From a virus, in the IMG/VR virus record IMGVR_UViG_3300030380_002335, positions 1-36,885 of that record: a stretch of DNA of 36,885 bases; one strand, written 5' to 3'. Shown here piece by piece: positions 10,901-18,100 of the stretch. The first letter of the stretch is position 1. The number at the start of each line of letters is the position of its first letter. The position numbers were made by a program, and so were the translations under genes. The notes beneath the pieces are model-generated. The model had not been told where the DNA came from. It searched no databases and saw only the letters and a program-made list of their open reading frames with translations.

Positions 10901-10904
10901 TCAT
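1983..10904 (-). CDS. Giant polyvalent virion/ejected protein (zincin, HAD, LPD38-like)
   Basis: At 2973 residues this is by far the largest protein of the window. It begins MNELQAYVASLQGQGLTKDE, then has an acidic low-complexity region. About residues 665-715 are hydrophobic and Gly/Thr-rich (a possible membrane segment). FHELNH at about 1134-1139 gives a zincin HExxH motif (H1135, E1136, H1139), with E1186 or E1193-1194 as possible third ligands. About 1325-1415 has weak sigma-region-2-like features. A HAD phosphatase-like domain shows LDFDDT (D2084, D2086), LTAR (T2163) and FADD (D2219, D2220). The end, about 2510-2915 (NTRSALLQ, DSFAIATGGATFYRNRV), resembles LPD38 of phage polyvalent proteins. 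It follows two probable internal proteins, the position of T7 gp16. I infer an injected multi-effector or ejection protein; activity of each domain is unproven. Confidence 0.85.
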   Translation of the reverse strand: MNELQAYVASLQGQGLTKDEIKAKVLEWKKANESLEKEKEKPSKFKTDGSGELNPESFSDETKESAKKANEATKKEKDSANAIPVVESDKKDTESQPVNTSSASLFTSRDGEVIFDLEAFGSEETRNLARQLNLPENNKTYNIGAGAYKLTYGADGDPVFYSKPIGSSEWSSAENDPLRTATIAQILGVGNPDFNIDEYDIEIPEIQEIKTEEEDEGLVMGSENIKIDIPLIVENKNRYKINGNIYTYQEIDNKIRNNDKGFEKIKSVSEYLDLHRQQQSEVIVLPSSYEGSIEEKYDNFVNLTTISPQKEVEIDNFVNNISFEPKVSPDVGFAAGSGMDMKMNMRTPANMPNTVYQPYESQLDRARQILENERKEQGNKTTITKSEIEGLARQLIKGEKIYSANDQLKKDYLEDLSNEERESIFEFVLKRTRENEILYSGELPKSYTDPKTGEVYNKKELEERFDFEFRFDSIKNGATANNIRRYTTAINSDQQKLISLAEEIKEAQANGFDVTDLSKQYNSLLTNMNKRIEGVNSLKKDLKYAVRDVQMDYSNYIKKGQEYKDDAYEIEWLKRNYSQMEKYFGGLGKPGDLTINSISYALGGLQQLLAFIELGSTPDKSASLKMQQQRLLEVQSDVIEYRKKRKERYVKAPEFSNAFSSIRNFSEYILNYGLELVPFYATMIGTTYVTGNPYAGITAASATTGGMYAGERYNEMLNGGRPYDFQTMNLTMTGYSLAEVAGTIPEFKLFKNLKTRWKNTRGGEQLEKGIEAWSARRLEGLPEYARLIGLDATGELGITLTVQNGLDGKPLLAGFNEAAFNTLLFSHIVYVTPTLAGGIYNSLSSPKINDQFRGNIDEYNQIEKSLYDNRYKEKVVKSSLTAEQVQQMKQTQLDLVKSNENILLELNNKIKEMDVDGFVIYAKAMSRIADLQNKASEIRNNPAYDFETKQSLIEPLRVEFNQLVGARDVFTQAFTKTFNLLPKDERKRINALAVSNLQRKGIDNPNDNQIYEESEQIHIEEKFKNNIDKGIDLLKSLKQKGLNINFSLGRTNKQAIARYKKMLDLRVNDPKNNLTAEEAKAELDEFIEGIEDGTMNGTTFVSTQTNAKGETKLVYDVVVSQQNSIANQASETTFHELNHVIFSEALGTNSNAFIPVAESILNYLADNNPNAYVRITTKADTTKADEVIIAFLEELSAKRINIKKANNFNFWNLLGYGVNNSVKANTDSTFNMNFSGPNGALQFFQTLADAWNNKELSVDALNKIVDSDVWQGEGFTNEEVVITAPSGKRSKLTPRGVKLFDSFKEGILTNKDLVTIVRTKPLNQEQRDEQYAAAEAIVEANFGFIKGKIGYERRGVKGIDENGIKQAIIELIIGGDIASWSGKTTPLFEEGEGYNPKFEVTTYLGRLGNRADIIFERAKDLGDVVFNTSELDTVSEGITEIETSDSPATTTIDVDPFKVMKNPDIKSIVDIVKSEIELGNIDLDKITLKDLKPFAEVAAQQIADQLGIPVSRILEPNDNLRKGDVTPIQMFIKNNGPSLLTMLKQIKGNADIITIKNKNGKPIEVGGEGRRLGQKLLDAFYIQLKKADGKPLKVNNQIQYRLDPSKLNLPYFYSVFGLDPAGNIKDARSGPAQAAKNIMELLARLQVLKGIELAIDQQVAEGAKTEAEGARQKAQAKRKQEQEVTRDWIKGKYPVELPLLGKRATDILNSKGVPKKEFDLTTAEGIKFVNTIDDFIKLNSDLGEYIQRGMTGGFSLTFNTKAKFQAAMSTEIKKGAIGRVKYSTKGGILNPRAIERFIDDPGLIKKKFDEIEKLFLAIQDYIKNNEDAAPDFARFIADSAADQNHPIRYLAPVIGYAIDPITGKIDVTKIAEEHMMPANQIAKQLLDAAIKGQVKSEMKIVRASYSQIALRFGPDQALKALGLNESMPKSFYDLVIPLIEQGKLDFLPDGLASWIRYSTNNTANPFAYKLIKPKMTVGEFFVGKLNIKSKVGIDIAGQKANELITQVLTGEITLQQAKAEFKAFKTKVLPLKIKAAANIDNTFGKKVMRSQTVADKIKVLEDYQKAVNVARDPNAPVKGISVLDFDDTVAITNSSVIVEMPNGDIRKINATEFALEHSNLEEIGAKFDFSEFNKVVQGRRGPLFDKLKKAVNKFGNDNVYILTARAPEAGTAIFEWLKSEGITLKFDNIVGLANGSPQAKANWIVSKAAEGYNDFYFADDAILNVQAVQAVYDVLDVKGRSHIALRSKQKLFDVIINDIIEKKTGIESYKEYSSAKAKTIGASKGRYNFYIPPSAEDFTGLLYQMLGKGKVGDAQMAFFKDNLLDPYNRAEIEIESSKISASNDFNALKAAFPNIPKSLKKETGIGKFTYEHAIRAYIWDKQGMTVPGLSKRDLKRLSDFVKADPDLKVFSDELITIQKGDPYPGPGTSDGWVAGTISTDIIANINKVNRQKYLTQWQENVDIIFSDKNLNKIEAAFGTSYVTALKNSLEAMKRGSNRAVNQDSITRKWYDWINNSVGVVMFLNTRSALLQLISNVNFINWKDNNPYQAGKAFANQPQYWSDVMFLLNSPYLTTRREGLKINITESEIADLAADKSGNKIQRFIALALNKGFVFTRYADSFAIATGGATFYRNRVNSYLKEGFDQKTAEQQAFEDFRETSETSQQSSNAAKISDQQRSAAGRLILSFGNTQMQYARIQKRAIQDLINGRGDWKQNISKIVYYGGIQNLIFNSLQQGVQFLLFDGDEADEKDQAKRQQRINRTLNGMFDSQVRGFGIQGALVVTLKNTLMEIAEQAGKKTPEYEEAVDALFSISPPIQAKLRKLNSGARSFSWNMKEMKEQGIDIDNPAYLAVAQVISALTNLPADEAVQKINAIRNIMSDQTAAWQKVALSLGWSTWDVGLPYYGVEEKVVITPEMEAELKVENMMKETTKSQQVETLLDLGLTKKEIKSLKYEKDRVNKIIELQNKNKKDAK

Positions 10905-10909
10905 TTAAT

Positions 10910-12013
10910 TTAGTTTAATTCGTTATCGTCTAAAAATTTTTGTGCTTTAGCTTTTTTGTCTTCTTCTAAATCAAATACAGCTGCGTCTGCTTCTACAACT
11001 GGAGGTTGATTTTCTGTAAATTGTTTTAAATAATTATTTAAGAAATAATCTTTATACTTTTCTTCAAATAATATTTTATTTTCTTGTGATAAAGGTAAAA
11101 CTTCACTATAGTTCCATGATTCACTACCTGCATTTGCGTTTTGAACCATTTGATCGTCTTCTTGCACGCTAGATCCTTTAGCTATATACACGTTCCAAGC
11201 AGCTACAGCATCTTGTTCTGAGCTAAGCAAACCAGCTACTTCAGCATTTATAAAAGGATTTGTTTTTTTCATGATTTTATCTAAATCAAATTTTAAAACA
11301 TTTCTACCTTTTCCGTTGCCTAATTCTATAACTTTGTAATCATAACCACCTTCTTCGTTTTTTAATATAAACTCTTCAGATATTTTGGCATTTGGAAGTA
11401 ATTCACCTGTTTCTTTATTTATCATTTCTGCAGCAAAAACACCAACTTCCGTTAATAGCCTCATCATGTCTTTGTTTATGTCTGGAGTAGAAACCACTAA
11501 AGAACTATCAGAATCTAATATAGATTGTAGTGTAGCGCTATTTATAGCAAAATCTTTTTTAAATGCTGGCCCAGTAAATACTATTTCTTGGCTACCATCT
11601 TCTAGTAAATACAAGTTAACATCATATCCATCGGTTTTAGAAAATCCAGGTTTTTTTGTTAAAACACAATTAGCGACTAAAAAAACATAATCATTGTTAA
11701 CGTCGTAGTTTTTTTCCTCAGTAGTACTTAATTCACCTGTTAAATTAGCCATAAAATCTAGACTTATTTGAGGTGCAGCCATCATGCGATTTAAATATTT
11801 AGTTTCAAGCGTACAGTTTTCATCTTCGCATTTATTATTCTGTATAGCTAATTTAAGTTTAGCATATGTTCTACCTGTATCTTGATAAGCTTTATCAAAT
11901 AAACCAAAATTAACATCTATAGGTTTTGCCATGTACTCCTTATTATAAGCCATTGCATCACTTTGAAGCATTTGCTTTATACTAAGGTTTATTAATGTAT
12001 TGTTATCTTCCAT
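10910..12013 (-). CDS. Probable internal virion protein, unknown fold
   Basis: This 367-residue acidic protein (MEDNNTLINLSIKQMLQSDA...) has no catalytic motif I recognise. It has CEDENC near residue 65, an alternating middle part that looks like mixed alpha/beta, and a charged C-terminus ending KAKAQKFLDDNELN. It sits between the gp14-like internal protein and the 2973-residue giant, with 5-10 base gaps on each side. In T7-like phages the equivalent slot encodes gp15, the middle ejection protein, but this protein is about half the length of gp15 and I see no sequence likeness. Virion location is therefore an inference from order only. Confidence 0.7.
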   Translation of the reverse strand: MEDNNTLINLSIKQMLQSDAMAYNKEYMAKPIDVNFGLFDKAYQDTGRTYAKLKLAIQNNKCEDENCTLETKYLNRMMAAPQISLDFMANLTGELSTTEEKNYDVNNDYVFLVANCVLTKKPGFSKTDGYDVNLYLLEDGSQEIVFTGPAFKKDFAINSATLQSILDSDSSLVVSTPDINKDMMRLLTEVGVFAAEMINKETGELLPNAKISEEFILKNEEGGYDYKVIELGNGKGRNVLKFDLDKIMKKTNPFINAEVAGLLSSEQDAVAAWNVYIAKGSSVQEDDQMVQNANAGSESWNYSEVLPLSQENKILFEEKYKDYFLNNYLKQFTENQPPVVEADAAVFDLEEDKKAKAQKFLDDNELN

Positions 12014-12023
12014 TTCTGTTTTT

Positions 12024-12680
12024 TTATGATAAAGCTGAACTAGCTATATTAGTTAAACCACCTACCATACCTGTTATAGCAGCTGTGCTATCAGCGCCAG
12101 CTTGAGCTTCTGCGGCTGCAGCTCCAGATAACTGTGCTGAAACTCTATCTAGCTGTTGTTGCTCTCTTCTTTCTCTTTGATTAAACATAAATTGTTGACC
12201 TGCTACATCGGCTTGTTGTAGTCTAGCTTGCTCTGCTCTTAACTGTTGTTGACGAGTTGCCTCTCCTTGAGCTCTAGCTTTTTCGTTAGAAGCCTCTTGT
12301 TGTTCAATGCTAGCTGCTACACCTTTTTTACTTCTTAACGCAGCTTGAGCTAATGCTGTAGCTCCTCCAGCTGACGAACCTGTAGCTCTAAGAGTATCTA
12401 ATGTAGACGCTAAAGCTATATCTGCTTCTTCTATTTGTATTTCAGCGGCTTTAGTTGCTACACCAAGATTAGCAAAAGGATTTGAAATCAAACTAGATAA
12501 ATCTTGTATTCCTTCATATGGATTTATTATCTCTTGTCTATTAGCTTCTAAAGAAGCTAATTTACCTTCTAACATTTGTCTTTTACGACGCGCTTCTCTT
12601 TCTTTTTTCTTAGCTGCACTAGAGCCAAATATACCAGCGCCAATGTTCAAAACAGCGCCGCCTACGGCTATATAACTCAT
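12024..12680 (-). CDS. T7 gp14-like internal virion (ejection) protein
   Basis: This 218-residue protein starts with a Gly/Ala-rich hydrophobic stretch, YIAVGGAVLNIGAGIFGSSA, then a basic segment (KKKEREARRKRQ). A long Ala/Gln/Glu/Arg-rich helical region follows, about residues 30-190, with many QQ and EQQ pairs, and the end is another Gly/Ala hydrophobic stretch (ITGMVGGLTNIASSALS). This architecture and length match the gp14 class of podovirus internal proteins (T7 gp14 is about 196 residues), which leave the capsid and form the outer-membrane part of the DNA ejection channel. Its ATG overlaps the cupin gene's stop (ATGA). The two genes that follow would be the larger ejection partners. Confidence 0.65.
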   Translation of the reverse strand: MSYIAVGGAVLNIGAGIFGSSAAKKKEREARRKRQMLEGKLASLEANRQEIINPYEGIQDLSSLISNPFANLGVATKAAEIQIEEADIALASTLDTLRATGSSAGGATALAQAALRSKKGVAASIEQQEASNEKARAQGEATRQQQLRAEQARLQQADVAGQQFMFNQRERREQQQLDRVSAQLSGAAAAEAQAGADSTAAITGMVGGLTNIASSALS

Positions 12681-13138
12681 ATTTTTTCTATTTTTTGTTT
12701 ATCTTCTAGTTGTAAATAATATTCATCATAAGTATTAACAACATTGTTTTTTTCTAATTTTTTAATGTCTTTTTCATTAGTGGGATTAGAAAACACGTTT
12801 GTAAAAACACAATCTTCAAGAGCGTATACAGCTCTTTTTATACCCGGTTTAGATATTATAGTTCTTGGTGCTTCTATTGTTTGTCTACCATTCTCCTCAT
12901 CTACTATTACCATTTTACCTTTTAATAAAAAACTAACATGCTGATGTAAATGTATCTTTCCTATTGCAAAAATCCCTTTAGGTATTTCTATTTGTCTTAT
13001 ATGCATACCATCTGCAAACGTATTTGTTACAGGGCAATTGTCAGTGTCATTAAAAAACACAGTGCCATCAGGTAAATCTTTTAAGCTTTCTTCAAAACTA
13101 ACAATATTACTTCTTAGTTCCTTAGTAATTTTATTCAT
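12677..13138 (-). CDS. Small cupin-domain protein
   Basis: This 153-residue protein contains a single cupin-like beta barrel at about residues 45-120. Motif 1 reads GKIHLHQHVSFLLKG, with H63, H65 and H67 as possible metal ligands and the usual downstream Gly. A motif-2-like turn, ISKPGIKRAVYALEDC, lies near residues 95-110, but the second-motif His is missing. Cupins bind metals and small molecules or serve as structural barrels. A gene between tail and internal proteins suggests a virion-associated or assembly role and not metabolism. It overlaps the next gene by four bases (ATGA). The leader is TTAAATTAAATTAAATG, lacking any Shine-Dalgarno motif. Confidence 0.75.
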   Translation of the reverse strand: MNKITKELRSNIVSFEESLKDLPDGTVFFNDTDNCPVTNTFADGMHIRQIEIPKGIFAIGKIHLHQHVSFLLKGKMVIVDEENGRQTIEAPRTIISKPGIKRAVYALEDCVFTNVFSNPTNEKDIKKLEKNNVVNTYDEYYLQLEDKQKIEKI

Positions 13139-13148
13139 TTAATTTAAT

Positions 13149-15074
13149 TTAATAACCGTTGTTCCCAATATACTCACTTGACACAGAGAATAAAGTTTTT
13201 TCTCCACCGTAGTCAGTTGTAGAATCTGTGCTTAATTTTACTACAGAGTAAAATCCTTTTATACCCGTCATTTGATCTCCAAAGTGAACTTCTGCAGGTG
13301 TAGCAGTGCTATTGTTTATTAAATTAGCACAGTATTTGTTTTCTTTTCTATAAAACCCTGAATATAACCTATCAAAACCTGGATTTTGAGTTCCAAAAAC
13401 AGTTAGGTAATCAGATTGTGATACATAAGTAGAAAAGAATAAATTAGAATTTATTAAAATGTTAACTGGTAAACTTAAAACTAGATCGCCAGATGTAGCG
13501 TTAAAAGAAACTACAGTAGTTCCAACAGGTATGCCGTCACCACTTACTTGACCACCTGTTGCTATAGTGCCTACTCTATTTATTAAATTAACATTAGTTG
13601 TAGTTGATGGCGCGCTAGCATTGGCGGTAGCTTCGACTAAAACATATTCTCCTTCGCCATAACTATTTATTTGAGCAGTTGTGTCATTTGATGTTATCCA
13701 ACTACCATCTACTGCTTTTGTAACACCTGTAGAGTCAGATGTAAACGAAGAACACTCCCAACCATTACTTCCTTCATAACTAATAGTTTTAAAAGTTTTA
13801 GAAGAAGTTACATTAGGATTAAAAACAAATGTTATATTACTATCATTATCTATTCCATAAAAGTTACCTCTATTAACATCATAAGAATAATGTCTGTATA
13901 TACCAAGCGTGCCTCCAAAAAAGAACTTAATATCATTTGTATAAGTTCTTGGCGGTAATATAGTAACCACGCTAGTCGCTGGATCAAAAGCAGAAACAGT
14001 TCCAAGTTCTATAAAATTACCTGGAGCATTACACGGTACAGCAACACAGCCTTCAACAGTAGAACCAGGTACTATTTCGCCGTTTATTGTACTAGGTATT
14101 AACTGAAAATCTGATTGTGGTTGAGGCGCGGAAGCGTTTCCTGTAGTAGTAGCTATACCAGTGGCACCTATAGTTTTAACTGAATAAAAGTTATTTCTTA
14201 AACTAAACATTTGATCTGGTTCGTAAGAATAAAAACTCACCCAACCTTGCGCTCTTTCGTCAAAACTTAAAGTATTGTAATAATTTCCACCGTCATCTTG
14301 AAGAGACACTACATATTCATTACTATATATATCGTAAGCACCTATTACTTTACCTTGACTCCAAGCATTGTTTACTAAGTTTAAATTATCTCTAAAATAG
14401 TCTTTCATACCATACGCAGATATTTCTTCTATTCCAGAACCAGACAATCTACATATAACATTATTATTAGCGTCTGCAAAGTATTTTCTTGTTCCGTAAA
14501 CAGCAAAGCTTTCAGGATTTCTTGATATACCATATTTACCCGCGTAAGGCTGTATAACACCTATAACTAAATTACTAGCAGTAACTGTCCCACCGCCCTC
14601 AGCAGCATATATAGCATCTTTGTCAATTAAAGCTCTACTTACTTTTAACTCTTGAAATATATTTAAATTAGTATCTTCTGCATATAGTTTTTGAATACTA
14701 CCATTTGCTGGATCTGTAGCTTTTGTTATATCTTCACCTACTGAAAAAACATTAGTTTGATTAATACCTGTTCTAGAGTTAAATATTCCAGAGTATATTA
14801 AAGCGTTAAACCTTCTAGTTCCTTTTGGTTCTTCTTCTACTATATAAGCTTTTGCTCCAAAATCAACAGTAGTATTATTAAAACCACCTCTAATTCTGGA
14901 CTCTTCAATAGCCCAAGTATCTGGACCTCCAGTCGTAGCTGGTGCTAAAACAGGATAACCTCCTAAATCTTTAGGTATACCAAAAGAACCATTCCAAACA
15001 GGTCTGTTTGTCTTGTTTACTTTTTTTAGTATAAATGTATTGAAGTATTTTACTTCTATTATTGCACCTGCCAT
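13149..15074 (-). CDS. Tail-tip/muzzle-type structural protein
   Basis: This 641-residue protein is almost entirely beta-rich, with repeated Gly, Asn, Tyr and Thr turns. Stretches such as NPESFAVYGTRKYFADANNN, EISAYGMKDYFRDN, YDIYSNEYVVSLQDD and LSFDERAQGWVSFYSYEPD (about residues 185-290) are spaced like blades of a beta-propeller. YEGSNGWEC near residue 430 is a motif I recall from large tail proteins of uncultured marine and crAss-like podoviruses. A GTxIATGGxVSGDGIPVGT module near 485-545 recurs in the 1832-residue upstream protein. Position after the ring proteins and before the ejection proteins fits the tail nozzle or muzzle. It could be the second half of a muzzle that is one protein in relatives. 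Confidence 0.68.
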   Translation of the reverse strand: MAGAIIEVKYFNTFILKKVNKTNRPVWNGSFGIPKDLGGYPVLAPATTGGPDTWAIEESRIRGGFNNTTVDFGAKAYIVEEEPKGTRRFNALIYSGIFNSRTGINQTNVFSVGEDITKATDPANGSIQKLYAEDTNLNIFQELKVSRALIDKDAIYAAEGGGTVTASNLVIGVIQPYAGKYGISRNPESFAVYGTRKYFADANNNVICRLSGSGIEEISAYGMKDYFRDNLNLVNNAWSQGKVIGAYDIYSNEYVVSLQDDGGNYYNTLSFDERAQGWVSFYSYEPDQMFSLRNNFYSVKTIGATGIATTTGNASAPQPQSDFQLIPSTINGEIVPGSTVEGCVAVPCNAPGNFIELGTVSAFDPATSVVTILPPRTYTNDIKFFFGGTLGIYRHYSYDVNRGNFYGIDNDSNITFVFNPNVTSSKTFKTISYEGSNGWECSSFTSDSTGVTKAVDGSWITSNDTTAQINSYGEGEYVLVEATANASAPSTTTNVNLINRVGTIATGGQVSGDGIPVGTTVVSFNATSGDLVLSLPVNILINSNLFFSTYVSQSDYLTVFGTQNPGFDRLYSGFYRKENKYCANLINNSTATPAEVHFGDQMTGIKGFYSVVKLSTDSTTDYGGEKTLFSVSSEYIGNNGY

Positions 15075-15108
15075 ATTTAATTATTACTTATTTTTTAAAT
15101 AAATTACT

Positions 15109-18100
15109 TTAAGTTAATTCAAACTCTAAATTACTATAATTTTGAACTTCACCTTCAATACCTGCATATGTAATTTGAGCTAAATAATTCTCTCCAAGAC
15201 CCCATAAAGGAGAAGCGTTACATATAATGTCAGCAGGAAGAGTGTGGTTTAATTCTGTTCTATTAATTAGAAACTGTACTGTTTGAGAGCAAGGCTCTAG
15301 TTGTCCACCATAGCAATACCATGCACTTCCAGGTCCAGCCCAAGGAGAGTAATTTAAAGTTCTTTGTAATTGATCTAAATCTGTATTAAAATACCAAGGA
15401 CTACCATAATATCCATTTGATGAATTATTCCACCAATCAGCCCAATCTCTATATTGTTGTACAACTCCGCCATAAAAATAAATTTTATCACCTACTTGAG
15501 GCGTGTAATTAACTCTTTCTGTATCACCATTTGCACCGCTACCTTGTAGTGTCATACCAGTTAAATTACCCATAAAATTAATTTCACCACCAGTTCCAGA
15601 AGAATTTGGAGTACATTTCCAAGTGCACATAGCATTGTTATTAACACCGTTACTAATAGGTATGGGATATGATTTATATGTAGGTGGTGGTAAATGTGGC
15701 GTTCCTGTTTCAGTTTGCGGAACAACTTGAAATCTTTGCAAAGGAATAGGGAAATTACCAGAATCCATTGTTATACTCATTGATGTTCTTCCATCGTCAC
15801 TAAAACTTCCTGTAAAAGGATTTGGTAATAATTCATCAACACCATCAAGATCTATAGCTGTTATAGTTGCTTCTCCATAAACCATTATAAACGCTGTTCC
15901 AGTACTTGTTCCAGCTGTACCAAACTCTATCATATTAGGTGATGTGGTTTGAATAACCTTATTACCAAAACTATCAGGATTATCAAATGGTATTATTATT
16001 GGCGGTGAATCTAAAGGTAAAGAAGAATCTACACCATATCTATTAGTTAAAGATTCACTAAATCTGGTAAAAGGTCTAGGACCTTGAAGATTACCGTTTG
16101 GAGTTTGATCTGGAAAATCATCATTAAAAAAACCACCTGCATAAGCAAAATAACCAAATTGTGATGGTAATAAACCAGGTATACCACCCGCGCTTGTATC
16201 TATTAAAGTATAAGGAAATCCGCAGGGACGAGACTGAGTATTAAATGCTAATGAATTAGAAGAGTCAGATCTAAAATTTGTATTAACATATGTTTCACCT
16301 TGAGTAAAAGGTCCTTCACCTATGTCATATAAACCACCTGGTACAGCTACATTATAGTAATTTCCTGGATAATACATAGTTTGTTCGCAGCTTATAACTT
16401 TGTTTTTAATTATATCAGTAGGTAAATCTAAAGACATGTCTACCTCTATAATTATATCTTGAAAATCACCGGCGTCTTGAACTCTTATTATAACATAATA
16501 TGTTAAAGCTTGTAAAGATGGATTATCAGATTTAAAGTTAATTAATACTCCACTAGGAGTTAATCCAAATATAGGTTCACCATCTAATAAAGCATCAGGT
16601 GCGTCTTCAGCAAAAGAACCTATTTTTTGTCTATATAAGAAAGGCGATGGCGGTGTAAAATTAGTATAACCAACGTAGGATTTATCTAGTTGATCTAAAG
16701 CTGTATTATTAGCTCCGTTTACGCTTTGAACATCAAGTATATTCTGTTCGTTTCTTTTGGCTTCACATAAAATTATGTTAGGTGAAACTGGAATTGCTGG
16801 AAATGTTAATGGGGATCCAGCTATTACAGAATCAATTTGCGTAACAGTTGTAAAATAAGGGGCAACATTTCTTAAAGAAGCTGTTTCTGTTATTTCAGTG
16901 ACTTGACCTTCTACAACGGCGTTAAACTTAAATGTAAAATTTCTTAAAGGGTTTGTTTGCTCACCAGCCACATCATACATGTAAAATATATTATCGTAAA
17001 AATTTACAGTTGTATCTGTGTTATCTGTTGTTCTTATTTGCCAAGGGCCAACACCTGTTGTTCCAGGACTAGTATCTCTTAATATAAAATAATTAGGACC
17101 TGCTGTAGGTGTACTAACAAAACCAGTGTATACAGATTCACCAAGACCATTTTCTACATCTATTAAAAACAATCCATCACCATTAGCAATCATTGCTGGA
17201 GTTAAAACTATATCAGCCCCAAAGTCATTAACTAAATTAAAAGGTGCAGCTAATATATCTGACTGTGCCACAAGACCTTCATTAAATGTATCATCATTCC
17301 AACCACCTATGTTGGCGGCAGCAGGTTCACTTTGATTATTTATTATAGTACTATTTAAATCTGATATTTTACCACTAGTAGATGTTTCCCAAAAAATATC
17401 TAATAAACTTTCCACAGGTTCAGTTTCATATATAGCTAAATATTGTAATCCAGGTTTTGCTAATACAAATGGAGGTCCTGTAGTAGGGTTTATCGAAGGA
17501 ACAAATGTTAAGTCTACACCAGCGTCAATAGCGATGTCAAAAAAGCTTGATAATCTTTTTATAACTAAAATTCCAGGTGTGCCAGGAGTAAAACTATCAA
17601 CGTAAACGCCTTCAGGTAAGTCTCCGCCAAAAACTAAATCACCTGGGTTTATGGTTCCAACAACTTCATTTAAATCTATTGAAGAACTTGGAGTAGATGC
17701 TGGAATATCCGTAGCTACTTTTGCCGCTGCCGGAGCGTAATTAGTTTGTGAGGTTTGACCTATTTGTTTATCTGTACTTATTCTAGCTATTAAAGGACTT
17801 GAATCTAAAGCATAAAACTGTGGAAAAAAGTTTGGTTGTAGCGGTTTTGTTGGATTATAATCAAATAAATCAATAACAGTTGATATTGTCGAAACAGTAT
17901 CAGAATTAGTATCAGGGTAGTATTGAGTGGTTGAAGAACCTGGATTTGTATCAATTATTACTGTAGGAGTGTTTTCTACTCTACCAAACAATTGTACAGA
18001 ACTTCTAAATTGTTTTTGTTCTGGTCCAACCTCCGTTAAATCTCTAGGTACTTTATTAATGTTGTCGTTTATTAACACAGTGTGAGATGTGTTGCCTATT

